A stretch of 64,000 nucleotides of DNA from Candidatus Baltobacteraceae bacterium (GCA_036488875.1 DASXGW010000003.1:124001-188000), one strand, 5' to 3'. Positions 9,653 to 18,146 are shown, counted from the stretch's first letter. Notes: generated by a model from the sequence alone, not told the origin. Made by a program: numbers and translations.

Positions 9653-9674
9653 TCCGTTGTGCACCCTGATGGTC

Positions 9675-10970
9675 TTATCGGCAGTAAAGGCTCCGGCGCG
9701 TAGGGGGAAGATCCACCTTGCCGCCCACCGGCTTGGCAAGCACCGATTGGAAGATGCCGAGCCGCCCCGTCGCAAAGCCCTGTGCGCTGCCGGCCATATA
9801 GAGCCGCCACGCGCGATAGCTCTGTTCGCCGGCGGCCGCGATCGCCGCGCGGCGGTTGGCTTCCAGACCGGCCCCCCACGCGCGCAAGGTCCGCGCGTAG
9901 TGCTCGCGCAGGCTCTCGACGTCGCGCACTTCGAAGCCGGTGCGCTCGGCGATCCCGAGCGCGTCGGATACTGCGACGAGCTCGCCGTCGGGAAAGATGA
10001 AGCGCTCCATGAAGCCGTTCGCACGTCCGCCCTTACGGCCGTCGCTCTGATCGGCGATGCCGTGGTTGAGAAAGAGGCCGCCCGGACGCAGCGCTTCGTA
10101 GGCCGCGCGAAAGTATTCGGGCAGTCGCGCGCGGCCGACGTGTTCGAACATGCCGACGCTGACGATCTTGTCGAACTGCTCGCCCGCAAGCTCGCGATAA
10201 TCGCGCAGCTCCACCCGCGCGCGATTCCCGACGAAAGCGGCGGCGATTCGGCGCTGCGCCTCGTCGTATTGCGTCTGCGACAGCGTGATGCCGAGCACGT
10301 GAGCGCCGTAGCGTTCGGCCGCGCGCACGACCAGCGCGCCCCAGCCGCAGCCAATGTCCAATAGCCGCTCGCCGGGCCGAAGATGAAGCTTGTCGAGCGT
10401 GTAGTCGAGCTTGGCCGATTGGGCCGCATCGAGCGTCTCGACGCCGTCGTCCCAATACGCACACGAATACACCATTTCACGATCGAGAAAGGTCCGGTAA
10501 AACGCAATCGGCTGATCGTAATGAAAACCGATCGCCAGACGATCGCGCTCTTGCGAGTGAACGCGGCCGTGCAGTTTAGCTTCGCGCAGCGACGGCAGGT
10601 CGCATTTTGGAAGCCGGCGCAGCAAGCGCAGCAGTCCCACGGTATGCGGCAGCGAGATCCCGCTGCTCGCGTTGAGCAGCGCGTCGACGGCCCGTTCGAC
10701 GTCACCCTCCACGTCGAGAATGCCGGCGGCGAACGCGCGTCCGGGGTTGAGATCGACCGGGGGCGAGAACGCCATCCGCAGCGCGCCCGGATCGTTGACG
10801 CACAGCACGAAACGCTCCGAGCCCGTCGCCGGCAACCGGGTTCCGTCCCAAAACGCCACGCCGAAATCCTTGAGGTAGGCGTCGCCGAAAAGCTCGCGCA
10901 GTGCCCCATCGGCCACGTCGACGTGGGGATCGGAATGTGTGGTATCGGCGAGGGCGAAGGGCTGGCGCAT
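9675..10970 (-). CDS. cfa: Cyclopropane-fatty-acyl-phospholipid synthase family SAM-dependent methyltransferase
   Basis: The start ATG at 10970 has a GGAG seven bases upstream; longer upstream extensions to 11177 run through the divergent gene and are not needed. The 431-residue product has an N-terminal lipid-binding-like region (about 1-130) and a class I methyltransferase core. The core shows LLDIGCGWGALVVRAAERYGAHVLGITLS (SAM motif I) and FDKIVSVGMFEHVG, and the characteristic run GLFLNHGIADQ. These are diagnostic of the CFA synthase/MycA family (PF02353), which adds a methylene or methyl group to unsaturated acyl chains of membrane phospholipids. It is divergent from the large membrane protein at 10972, with starts only two bases apart. 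Confidence 0.92.
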   Translation of the reverse strand: MRQPFALADTTHSDPHVDVADGALRELFGDAYLKDFGVAFWDGTRLPATGSERFVLCVNDPGALRMAFSPPVDLNPGRAFAAGILDVEGDVERAVDALLNASSGISLPHTVGLLRLLRRLPKCDLPSLREAKLHGRVHSQERDRLAIGFHYDQPIAFYRTFLDREMVYSCAYWDDGVETLDAAQSAKLDYTLDKLHLRPGERLLDIGCGWGALVVRAAERYGAHVLGITLSQTQYDEAQRRIAAAFVGNRARVELRDYRELAGEQFDKIVSVGMFEHVGRARLPEYFRAAYEALRPGGLFLNHGIADQSDGRKGGRANGFMERFIFPDGELVAVSDALGIAERTGFEVRDVESLREHYARTLRAWGAGLEANRRAAIAAAGEQSYRAWRLYMAGSAQGFATGRLGIFQSVLAKPVGGKVDLPPTRRSLYCR

Positions 10971-10971
10971 A

Positions 10972-13900
10972 GTGGTGCTCCAGAGTTTCTTACCCGAACT
11001 GGCGCAAACGCTCGCGGGTGTTTTCAGGCTATCGCCCGACGCCTTTATCACTGCGTCGACATTGACGCACGAGGCGATGGCCCTAGGAATCACCATCGTG
11101 CTGCTGGCCGGATTCAGCGAGGCGGTCGCCGCCAGCATCGTGCTCTTCGCCAATCGCGTGAAGCCGGCGCGCTTCATCTTTACCTGGGCGATCGGCGCGC
11201 TATTGTTTGCGTTCAGTTACTCGTTCCTGGTCGGCAGCACGTGGGTCGTTCTGCGGGTGCTGCACGCCCCGCCGGTCCCGTTTCGCGAGCTAGCCGCGAT
11301 TTTTGCGGTATCGTACGCGCCGCTGCTGTTTTCGTTTCTCGGGGCGCTGCCCTATTTCGGCCCCGGTGTGCTCAACGTGCTTCGCGTTTGGCATTTCCTC
11401 GCGTTGATCGTCGGGTTCGCCGCGGTGGATCACGTGACGTTCGTCGCGGCGGCATGCTACGTCGCGCTCGGATGGATCGGCGTGCTGGTCGCGCAGCAGA
11501 GCTTCGGAAAGCCGATTGCAGAGTTGGGAACGCGCGTCCTCGACGCCGTTGCGGGCGTGCGCTTAGTCGCCGACGAGGATATGGTCATCGGTCGTGCGAC
11601 CACTGGTTCGTCACTGGTTAAACGCACGCGCGACACCGCGCCGGTCGTACCGAGTCCAAAGCCGGTTCATCCGGCGGTTTGGCAAGCAGCGGTTGGTTTA
11701 GCGTGCGTCGGTCTGTTGACCGTCGTCGTCGCGCTCGCGCTCGATCCGGTGCGCGGCGCCGTTTTCGGGTGGGAGAGTCACCTGCCGCGTATAGCACGCG
11801 TTCCCATCGATCTCTTTTGGCTCGGCGTGCTCGCAATTATCGTTTCGGGATTCATGGCGCCCGTCGAGACGCTGGGCTGGTGGGCCGGCTGGTACGGCGA
11901 TCGCATCGACGCCACCGTCGACGTGCAGCCTTCTGACGATAAGGCTCCGCCGCAGGACGTGTCGCGCTACGTCGTCTACCTCGACGGCGTCGCGCAATCG
12001 AGCTCGCATTACACACCCGACATCGAGACGTTCCTCGACGCGCTCGCCGCGGAGCTGCCCGACGGCGTGCGGCTGATCCGCGGCGTCATGTCGTACTCGG
12101 TGATGAACCGCCCGCTCGAAGACGACCCGCTGTTTTCCCGATTGTGGTCGTTCATCGACAGCGAGAGACTTGGGGGCCCCAGCGGCTCTGCCGATGGGGG
12201 GCGCGTAGGCGCGAAGCGCCGGAGTGCCTTTTCAATGTTAGGGGTCCCCGGCGCGCGAAGCGCGTTGGGGATGGTCGTGAACTTGCGCAACATGCTGATC
12301 GTCGCGGTTTCCGCCGATCCGCGCTACGGGCCGATGTATAACTTCGGCATCGCGCAGATCGTCGTGAAATCGCTCGTGGCCAACGGCTATAAGCCGCGCA
12401 GCGGCGTGCCCTTGACGTTGATCGGCTACAGCGGCGGCGGCCAAATGGCGTGCGGCTCGGCGCGCTTCGTCAAACAGGCCATCGACGGCCCTATCGACGT
12501 CATCTCCCTGGGCGGCGTGATCAGCGGGGACGATCCGATTCTCGATTTGGAGCACCTCTACCATTTCGTCGGCGATCGCGACAACGTCGAACGCATCGGC
12601 CCGGTGCTGTTTGCATCGCGCTGGAAGATCGCGGTGCTCTCCAACTGGAATCGCGCCAGACGCTTGGGGCGCTTGACGGAAATTTCGCTCGGTCCGGTGG
12701 GACATCAAGTGCCCGGCGGGATGCTCGATCCGAATCTCGAGCTTCACGACGGACGCACCGCGCTGCGTCAAACACTCGACTACATCGAGCACGTGCTCGA
12801 CGGAACGATTCAGGTCGCCGAACCCTGGCTGAAGAAGAAAGAAAGCGCGTACGAGCGGTACTCGAGCGCGCCGTGGAATCGCGCCGAGTTCTATCCCGTA
12901 TCGCGGACGTGCACGGAGTTCACTCCGGTGGCCGATTGGGCCGGCCGCCTGATTCTGCCCGATCGCAACGCGCGCTTCGGCGGCGCGTTGCTCGAGCTGC
13001 GCTGCACGCCCGCCGATCGACGAGATCTTCTGGGAACGACGATACGTTTGCAGTGGAACGAATCGTCGCCGGGCGTGCGCGAGATGCTGCGAGCGGTGCG
13101 CCGCGACGTGAACTTCGGTGCGCAAGCGTACTACACGAGCACGTACGGCGGATTCGTTCATCCGGTGCGCTTGAATCGCTGGCGGTTGGTCGACCCGCTC
13201 GAGTCGCTGGCCGCCGCGCATCCCGTCGACGACGTTTTCGTCAAACTCGCAGGGACGATCGACGTCGCGACGGACGGCAAGGAGACGGTACTGCGCATCG
13301 AGCGAGAGCCCGTGCAGATAACGGGATGTTTCTACGGACTCGTGCGGTTCTTGGAGCCTCAAAACGACGGGGTCGTGACGGTCGCGCATTACGACTCGTC
13401 GACGCATCGCTGCAACGGGAAACGCACCGCCGTGCGCGTTCTGCCGGCGATCGATCGTCCGCTCGGCTCGTATCCCGGCGACGAGTGGTACGTCTACGGC
13501 TTACCGGGCGCGGACGGGACGCTGGTGGTGCAGGCGATGGCGCCGCGCGACGAACTGCTGGCGCGTGAAAACGGCATCCCGTGGAGGGCCGGTGACCGCG
13601 CGCTCATCGTGCAGATTACGGACGGAGGGTTCGGGCACTATGCCTACGGGACGGCCAGCATCGTCCACGATGCGACGACCGGCGACTTGCGTGTCGAAAA
13701 GACCTACTACCATCTCTACGCACACAACCCCGAGGGACTCGTCTCCGGCGCGGTGGATTGGTCGCGCGCGATGGGCGATCGCCAGTTCGGCTGGGGCGGA
13801 CGTCGCACGGTCTCGGAGCTCGTCATCAAAGACGCGCGCTTAGCGCCGCTCTTCGGAAGTGTCGCGCTGCAGCTCGGCGCTATGGCGGCGCGCTATCGCA

Positions 13901-14256
13901 TCGGCGACGGTACCGGCGGCACCTACGCGGGCATCGCGCACAACTCGACGCAAGACTCGAATCGCGCGTTCGTGAAGGCAGTGCCGCAGCTGCGCAAGCG
14001 ACTGGAACCCTTCGGCGCGCTCTACGCGGGCTGGACGCCGAACGAGTTTAGCTTGGGAAGCACGTTCGAAGACGCGCCGTTGCGCAACTTGGCAGTGGCG
14101 TTGAGTAACTGGCCGTGTATCGTGCCGGCCCTCGCGCGCGAAGCGATCGTCCACGCCCTCGCGCGCGACGGCGCACACGTTACATCGACGAAATCTGACT
14201 CAGCATCCTTCCGGCTTGGTCCGCCGGAACGGACTGAGCAATATCGGCTTGACTGA
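10972..14256 (+). CDS. Large protein: Yip1-like membrane domain, alpha/beta-hydrolase-like domain, unknown C-terminal domain
   Basis: About 1094 residues if GTG 10972 is the start (a GTG at 10939 would run into the divergent gene). Residues 1-200 carry several transmembrane segments resembling Yip1-type membrane domains. Two more lie around residues 225-310. A soluble hydrolase-like part follows, with LTLIGYSGGGQM (nucleophile elbow near residue 485), VGDRDNVER and LGPVGHQVPGG supplying a plausible Ser/Asp/His set. The last 450 residues (ending near PNEFSLGSTFEDAP) match nothing I know confidently. Between the membrane and hydrolase halves is a Gly/Arg/Ser-rich insert encoded by a palindromic repeat. 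It overlaps the convergent CBS gene by 77 bases. Confidence 0.8.
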   Translation: MVLQSFLPELAQTLAGVFRLSPDAFITASTLTHEAMALGITIVLLAGFSEAVAASIVLFANRVKPARFIFTWAIGALLFAFSYSFLVGSTWVVLRVLHAPPVPFRELAAIFAVSYAPLLFSFLGALPYFGPGVLNVLRVWHFLALIVGFAAVDHVTFVAAACYVALGWIGVLVAQQSFGKPIAELGTRVLDAVAGVRLVADEDMVIGRATTGSSLVKRTRDTAPVVPSPKPVHPAVWQAAVGLACVGLLTVVVALALDPVRGAVFGWESHLPRIARVPIDLFWLGVLAIIVSGFMAPVETLGWWAGWYGDRIDATVDVQPSDDKAPPQDVSRYVVYLDGVAQSSSHYTPDIETFLDALAAELPDGVRLIRGVMSYSVMNRPLEDDPLFSRLWSFIDSERLGGPSGSADGGRVGAKRRSAFSMLGVPGARSALGMVVNLRNMLIVAVSADPRYGPMYNFGIAQIVVKSLVANGYKPRSGVPLTLIGYSGGGQMACGSARFVKQAIDGPIDVISLGGVISGDDPILDLEHLYHFVGDRDNVERIGPVLFASRWKIAVLSNWNRARRLGRLTEISLGPVGHQVPGGMLDPNLELHDGRTALRQTLDYIEHVLDGTIQVAEPWLKKKESAYERYSSAPWNRAEFYPVSRTCTEFTPVADWAGRLILPDRNARFGGALLELRCTPADRRDLLGTTIRLQWNESSPGVREMLRAVRRDVNFGAQAYYTSTYGGFVHPVRLNRWRLVDPLESLAAAHPVDDVFVKLAGTIDVATDGKETVLRIEREPVQITGCFYGLVRFLEPQNDGVVTVAHYDSSTHRCNGKRTAVRVLPAIDRPLGSYPGDEWYVYGLPGADGTLVVQAMAPRDELLARENGIPWRAGDRALIVQITDGGFGHYAYGTASIVHDATTGDLRVEKTYYHLYAHNPEGLVSGAVDWSRAMGDRQFGWGGRRTVSELVIKDARLAPLFGSVALQLGAMAARYRIGDGTGGTYAGIAHNSTQDSNRAFVKAVPQLRKRLEPFGALYAGWTPNEFSLGSTFEDAPLRNLAVALSNWPCIVPALAREAIVHALARDGAHVTSTKSDSASFRLGPPERTEQYRLD
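12170..12272 (+). repeat. Palindromic repeat element inserted in frame within a coding sequence
   Basis: This roughly 100-bp tract contains GGGGGCCCC, the perfect hairpin GGCGC-GAA-GCGCC (12208-12220), GGGGTCCCC and CGCGC-GAA-GCGCG. It encodes a low-complexity Gly/Arg/Ser peptide between two conserved-looking segments (LWSFIDSERL and VVNLRNMLI) and keeps the frame. Its composition is unlike the flanking coding sequence. It is best read as a REP-like or MITE-like insertion. Confidence 0.6.
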
Positions 14257-14608
14257 TCATGCCGACGAGTTTGCCGTCTTCGACGACCGGAATGCGCCGG
14301 ATTTGTTTTTCCGCCATGATGTCGATGACGCGCTCTACCGGGTCTTCGGGAGTGACGGTCACCGGGTTGGGCGTAACGATCTCGCCGACGGTCGTTTTGC
14401 GCGGGTCTTTTCCCTGTGCTATCCCGTGAATGACGATGTCGCGGTCGGTGACGATTCCCTGTACGCGCTGCTGTTCGTCGCAGATCGGGAGCGCGCCCAC
14501 GTCGTGTTGCGCCAAGCGTTCCGCGGCGGTTTGAAGCGAATCATCCTCGCGCAACGCTTCAACGTTCTCGGTCATAATGTCGGAAGCGGTCGATGCTTTC
14601 AATGCCAT
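14180..14608 (-). CDS. CBS-domain protein
   Basis: A 142-residue protein made of two tandem CBS motifs: TASDIMTENVEALREDDSL ... VGALPICDEQQRVQGIVTDRDI and TVGEIVTPNPVTVTPEDPV ... RRIPVVEDGKLVGMISQADIA. This is a complete Bateman module with no attached enzyme or channel domain. Such stand-alone modules bind adenosine nucleotides and regulate partner proteins; the partner is not evident here. The ATG has no Shine-Dalgarno but TACTTT lies exactly six bases upstream. The 3' end overlaps the convergent large membrane-protein gene. Confidence 0.95.
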   Translation of the reverse strand: MALKASTASDIMTENVEALREDDSLQTAAERLAQHDVGALPICDEQQRVQGIVTDRDIVIHGIAQGKDPRKTTVGEIVTPNPVTVTPEDPVERVIDIMAEKQIRRIPVVEDGKLVGMISQADIAQSVPADQAGRMLSQISSM

Positions 14609-14614
14609 GGGCCG

Positions 14615-14620
14615 AAAGTA
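14615..14620 (-). promoter_or_regulatory. -10-like hexamer TACTTT, six bases before the CBS gene start
   Basis: On the minus strand TACTTT-CGGCCC-ATG gives the same hexamer-N6-start spacing as seen at several other genes here that lack a Shine-Dalgarno. Confidence 0.45.
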
Positions 14621-14688
14621 CCCAACAAACAGACGTTCGAACGTTGCTGCCGCAGGGTCGGCGGCTCTACAGGCGGAGGACCCCCATA

Positions 14689-15627
14689 ATGCGCGCGCTG
14701 CAATACCAAAAGTTCGGCGAGCCTGACGAAGTCGTCAGTCCGGTCACGATTGATACGCCTCAACCCGATGACGGAGAAGTGTTGGTGCGCGTCTCGCTGT
14801 CGCCTATTCACAATCACGACTTGGCGACGATTCGCGGCGTCTACGGCGTGAAGCCCCCGCTGCCGGCAATCGGTGGAAGCGAGCTGGTCGGCACGGTCGA
14901 CGGCAAGCGCGTCGCCGTTCTCGCGCGTGGCGCGTGGGCCGAGTACGCGCTCGCGCACCCCGACGGGCTCGTGCCGATTCCCGACGGGATCCCCGACGAA
15001 GTCGCCGCGCAGCTGTTGGCGATGCCGTTGTCGGCGATCGTGCTCTTCGACGAGCTGCGCGTTTCCAAAGGCGATTGGATCGTGCAGAACGCCGCCAACG
15101 GTGCGGTCGGACGCACGCTGACGACCGCCGCGCAGAAAGCCGGCGTCAACGTGATGAACCTCGTGCGGCGCGAGGCTGCAGCGCAAGAACTGCGCGCGCG
15201 CGGCGCCAAGCACGCCGTCGTTCAAGAAGGCGATTGGGTCAAGCGCGTGCGCGAAGACATCGCCGGCGCGCCGATCGCCCGGGTCGTCGACTCGGTCTGC
15301 GATGAAAACTCGATCGCGCTCAACGGCTTGCTCGCACCCGACGGCGAGCACGTCGTCTTCGGTGCCTTGGCCAAGCGCCCGCTCTGCGTCAACCCGGGCA
15401 CGCTCATCTATGGGCAGACGCACGTACGCGGGTTCTGGATGATCGCGTGGATGAACAAGGCGAGCGCGCAGCAGAAAGCCGACGTCGTCGGCCGCTGCCT
15501 TGGCATGGCGCTCGCGGGCGAGCTCTGGCTTCCCGTCGCCGGAACCTATCCTTTAGAGGATGCGACGCAGGCGCTGCGCGCCGCCGAAACCGCCGGCCGC
15601 CCGGGCAAAGTCCTCATTGCCCCGTAG
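14689..15627 (+). CDS. Zinc-independent MDR-family NADPH:quinone / trans-2-enoyl-CoA reductase-like oxidoreductase
   Basis: A 312-residue protein starting at ATG 14689, with GGAGGA eight bases upstream. The N-terminal GroES-like domain has SPIHNHDLATIRGVYGVKPPLPAIGGSELVG; the nucleotide-binding domain has WIVQNAANGAVGRTLTTAAQKAG, an AxxGxxG-type motif typical of zinc-free MDR enzymes. Zinc-ligand cysteines are absent. The closest functional classes are quinone oxidoreductases and mitochondrial-type trans-2-enoyl-CoA reductases, both NADPH-dependent. The substrate cannot be assigned. It starts divergently from the CBS gene. Confidence 0.88.
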   Translation: MRALQYQKFGEPDEVVSPVTIDTPQPDDGEVLVRVSLSPIHNHDLATIRGVYGVKPPLPAIGGSELVGTVDGKRVAVLARGAWAEYALAHPDGLVPIPDGIPDEVAAQLLAMPLSAIVLFDELRVSKGDWIVQNAANGAVGRTLTTAAQKAGVNVMNLVRREAAAQELRARGAKHAVVQEGDWVKRVREDIAGAPIARVVDSVCDENSIALNGLLAPDGEHVVFGALAKRPLCVNPGTLIYGQTHVRGFWMIAWMNKASAQQKADVVGRCLGMALAGELWLPVAGTYPLEDATQALRAAETAGRPGKVLIAP

Positions 15628-15646
15628 TTAGGGCACCGGTAACCGC

Positions 15647-15904
15647 ATGCAGATCACGTGGCGACCCACCAAGCATGCGGATGCGCCGCGTTCGCAACTC
15701 CCCGCGAGCGCCTTCGCCTTCCCGGCCGAGCGCAAAGAACCGCTGGTGGACGCATCGCAAGTGCGCAGCGCGGTCGCTCGGTTCGCCCAGGTCCAGGACG
15801 TCTCCGAAGCCGAGCGTGCCCAGGCCTTCGCCAACATCAAGGCGGCCGCGGCCTACTTCGGCGTGACGGTCGGAGCCAAGAGTTGGCACGACCTCGTGGG
15901 TTAA
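15647..15904 (+). CDS. DUF6582-like small protein
   Basis: An 85-residue protein with the pattern LPASAFAFPAERKEPLVDASQVRSAVARFAQV ... VSEAERAQAFANIKAAAAYFGV. This is the signature of a small conserved family (DUF6582 in my memory) found alone or next to phage capsid/portal proteins; no phage genes are nearby here. Function is unknown. It follows the quinone reductase by 19 bases and could be cotranscribed with it. Its last bases overlap the convergent HATPase gene. Confidence 0.7.
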   Translation: MQITWRPTKHADAPRSQLPASAFAFPAERKEPLVDASQVRSAVARFAQVQDVSEAERAQAFANIKAAAAYFGVTVGAKSWHDLVG

Positions 15905-16281
15905 TCGCCGAACGGCAGCGACACTTCGATATTCGGCGACGCGCCATCCGTGACGCGAATCGTTGCGCCGAGTTGCTCGACGATGTGAAACCCGCGTCCT
16001 CGCTCGCCCCGCGGATCGTACGGAAGCGTGTTGCGGACGAAGCCGGAACCGCAATCGCTAACGGATAGCTGCCAACGCCTTCCAGAAGGACGCAGCTCGA
16101 CGGCAATCGGCAGACGGCCGTGCTCGCACGCGTTGGCGAGCAGCTCTCCGAGAATGATTTCTCCGTCGGAAATCTCAGCCTCGGTGCGCCCCAATCGGCG
16201 CAGCTCGTGCACGAACGACCGGCGCATTAGGCGCACGTTCGGCGAATCGACCGTCCCGGTGCTCCACGACATCGCCGTCAT
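15901..16281 (-). CDS. RsbW-like ATP-binding anti-sigma / switch kinase
   Basis: A 126-residue GHKL ATPase domain on its own. The N-box is GELLANACEHG, the G1 box VSDCGSGFV and the G2 box RGRGFHIVEQLG. It has no histidine-phosphotransfer domain, so it fits the serine-kinase/anti-sigma class that phosphorylates STAS antagonists or sequesters a sigma factor. The ATG at 16281 overlaps the stop of the phosphatase gene (ATGA), indicating translational coupling. With the next two genes it forms a complete partner-switching set. Confidence 0.87.
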   Translation of the reverse strand: MTAMSWSTGTVDSPNVRLMRRSFVHELRRLGRTEAEISDGEIILGELLANACEHGRLPIAVELRPSGRRWQLSVSDCGSGFVRNTLPYDPRGERGRGFHIVEQLGATIRVTDGASPNIEVSLPFGD

Positions 16282-17633
16282 GCGCACATCAGTCGGAGCG
16301 ATCGTGCCGGCGCTCGCGAGAACGTCAACGTCAGGATCGCGACGTCGTCGGCCGGAGGCAAGCCCGAAAGAATTCTTGCGAGCAATGCCGCCGCCGGATC
16401 GTCGCAGCTCAGAAAATCGATCGCACCAACGGTTTCGATCAACATCCGTTCGCCCTCGACCGTGTCGCGCGTGTGCTCGGTCAATCCGTCGGTGTACAGC
16501 ACGAGCGCGGCGCCCGCTTCGATCGGTACGCTGGCGAATCGGTACGGCGGTTCCATTATCGCGCCCAGCGGCGGTCCACCGGTAGCGAGCAACTCTAGCG
16601 GCGCGCCCGGCCGGACGAAGATGATCGGCGGATGTCCCGCGGTCGCGAACGTTACCCGGCCTTTGCCCAGGTCGACTAGCCCGCACGCGACCGTCACCAT
16701 GCGCCCCTCTTGGAGCAGAAGGACGTCGTTTGCGATTTGCAACACCTCGGCGGGATCGGCCCCGGTCATTGCGGCCGTAGTAATCGATTGCCGCACGCGG
16801 CTCATGGCGACGGCGGCTTCGAGCCCGTGGCCGGAGACGTCGCCGATCGAGAACAGCAGCTGGCGATCGTCGATGGCATATGCATCGTACCAATCGCCGC
16901 CGACCCGCGTCTCGTCGCGCGCGGGAACGTACGCTCCGTGCAATACGACGTTCGGGAACGAGGGAAGCTGCGGGCGCAAGAAGGCGTTCTGAAGTACCTC
17001 GACGGCGCGACGTTCTTTCTCGTATGCGACTTCGCTGCGCTCGAGCCGGCGCCGTAAGCGGCTTTGCGCGAAGCCGTATCCGATCACCACGAAAGCGATG
17101 ACGACGCCCAGCGCAATCGATCCGAACATGACCCGCGAGATCAAACCGTTCGTGGCAGCGGTCACTGCGGTGGCGCGACCTTGAATCACCACGGTTAACT
17201 CGTTATCGTTTTCGCGAAATGCGTCAACTAGGAACTTGCCCAGTTTTTGCGTCTTCGGTTGTGCGGCATGAGGACTGCGCAGCAAAGGCTTGGCGACGGT
17301 GGCGAGCCACAGCGCGTTAATCCGTTGCTCGCGGCGCACCGGCTCGTCGTCGATTTGCAAGCTGACAACCGTCTCGTCGAGCCGCGCGTACATCGTTGGA
17401 AAGGTGAGGCGCGCCGAATCGTAGGGCTGAAGGAAGACGCGCAAATCGGTCGCGAGATAGCCGCGCAGCCCGGTCTCTTCATCGAGTTGAAGCTTGAGAA
17501 GCCTTCCGCGTTCGAACTGAGCGTTTTGCAGGCGTTGCTGCGTCTGCGCGTTTCTTGCAATCGCAGCGCGTACCCACAAGGTCGACCCGAGGAAAATGAC
17601 GAGCAGAACGACGGCCAGCGCGGCGTGCCTCAA
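16278..17633 (-). CDS. SpoIIE/RsbU-type PP2C phosphatase with N-terminal CHASE3-like sensor
   Basis: A 451-residue membrane protein. Residues 1-25 form a transmembrane helix. Residues 30-165 form a periplasmic four-helix sensor with the CHASE3-like motif LDEETGLRGYLATD. A second helix lies near 168-190, then a short coiled coil, then the PP2C core with VGGDWYDAYAIDDRQLLFSIGDVSGHGLEAA, TFATAGHPPI and VLYTDGLTE, which carry the metal-binding Asp residues. It dephosphorylates the STAS antagonist in response to an external signal. It starts with TTG at 17633 overlapping the STAS stop codon and ends overlapping the HATPase start. Confidence 0.92.
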   Translation of the reverse strand: MRHAALAVVLLVIFLGSTLWVRAAIARNAQTQQRLQNAQFERGRLLKLQLDEETGLRGYLATDLRVFLQPYDSARLTFPTMYARLDETVVSLQIDDEPVRREQRINALWLATVAKPLLRSPHAAQPKTQKLGKFLVDAFRENDNELTVVIQGRATAVTAATNGLISRVMFGSIALGVVIAFVVIGYGFAQSRLRRRLERSEVAYEKERRAVEVLQNAFLRPQLPSFPNVVLHGAYVPARDETRVGGDWYDAYAIDDRQLLFSIGDVSGHGLEAAVAMSRVRQSITTAAMTGADPAEVLQIANDVLLLQEGRMVTVACGLVDLGKGRVTFATAGHPPIIFVRPGAPLELLATGGPPLGAIMEPPYRFASVPIEAGAALVLYTDGLTEHTRDTVEGERMLIETVGAIDFLSCDDPAAALLARILSGLPPADDVAILTLTFSRAPARSLRLMCA

Positions 17634-17938
17634 CCGGTCTGTGCCTCCGAAACCGAGGGGTAGGGCGGCATGATCATTGCGATCCCCGAGATCTCATAAA
17701 GCCGGGCGATCCGCTGGCCGACGACCACGCGGGGAGCCGAACGGCCGGCGTTCTGCCGCACCCGGTGTAATAGAACGAGCTCGGCCAATGCCAGGGAATC
17801 CATATAGTCGACCTGGGTGAGGTCGACGATGGCGGGGTCTCCCTCGGCTAGCTCCGCTAGCCGGGCACGCAAGGTCTCCCGCACGGTAAAATCGAGATCA
17901 CCGATAAAGGCGACGACGACTGGGTTGCTGCCGGACAC
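17630..17938 (-). CDS. STAS-domain anti-sigma factor antagonist (RsbV-like)
   Basis: A 102-residue single STAS domain: VAFIGDLDFTVRETLRARL, then AIVDLTQVDYMDSLALAELVLLHR. The Ser in DYMDSLAL is at the usual phospho-acceptor position. Unphosphorylated, it would bind the HATPase switch protein and release the target. It starts with GTG; TAATCC lies seven bases upstream and no well-spaced Shine-Dalgarno is seen, so it may be leaderless. It is the first gene of the three-gene module and faces away from rpoB across a 270-bp intergenic region. Confidence 0.9.
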   Translation of the reverse strand: MSGSNPVVVAFIGDLDFTVRETLRARLAELAEGDPAIVDLTQVDYMDSLALAELVLLHRVRQNAGRSAPRVVVGQRIARLYEISGIAMIMPPYPSVSEAQTG

Positions 17939-18028
17939 TGCCCTTGGATTACCCCCCTACCCCGGCAGATAAACGGTAGGTCCGCGTGAGCTCCTGCCCC
18001 GACAAAAGAAGGAATCAGTACGCGGGCG

Positions 18029-18057
18029 TTGACGCTCCCCCTGGCGGGTGCTAAACT
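18029..18057 (+). promoter_or_regulatory. Sigma70-type promoter of rpoB
   Basis: TTGACG (18029-18034), a 17-base spacer, then TAAACT (18052-18057). This is close to consensus and is the only such match in the 270-bp region upstream of rpoB. It predicts a leader of about 145 bases. Confidence 0.75.
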
Positions 18058-18101
18058 CGTAACCTATGCCCCGCGGCTCATAAGGCCACCATAGAGAAGG
18101 G

Positions 18102-18146
18102 CGAGTCACCTCCGGCCACGTTACCGGAGCCGTTGCTCGTCTTTTT
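18102..18146 (+). terminator. Leader hairpin with T-tract (putative attenuator) upstream of rpoB
   Basis: In the predicted rpoB leader, CGAG/CTCG closes an internal loop and a CTCCGG/CCGGAG stem, followed by CTTTTT. It lies between promoter and start codon, so it could attenuate rpoB transcription or bind a regulator. Confidence 0.5.

Noticed and set aside
9547-9674. Glycine, SAM or THF riboswitch
   Set aside because: None of the consensus core sequences I know for these classes is present; kept only as an unclassified structured leader.
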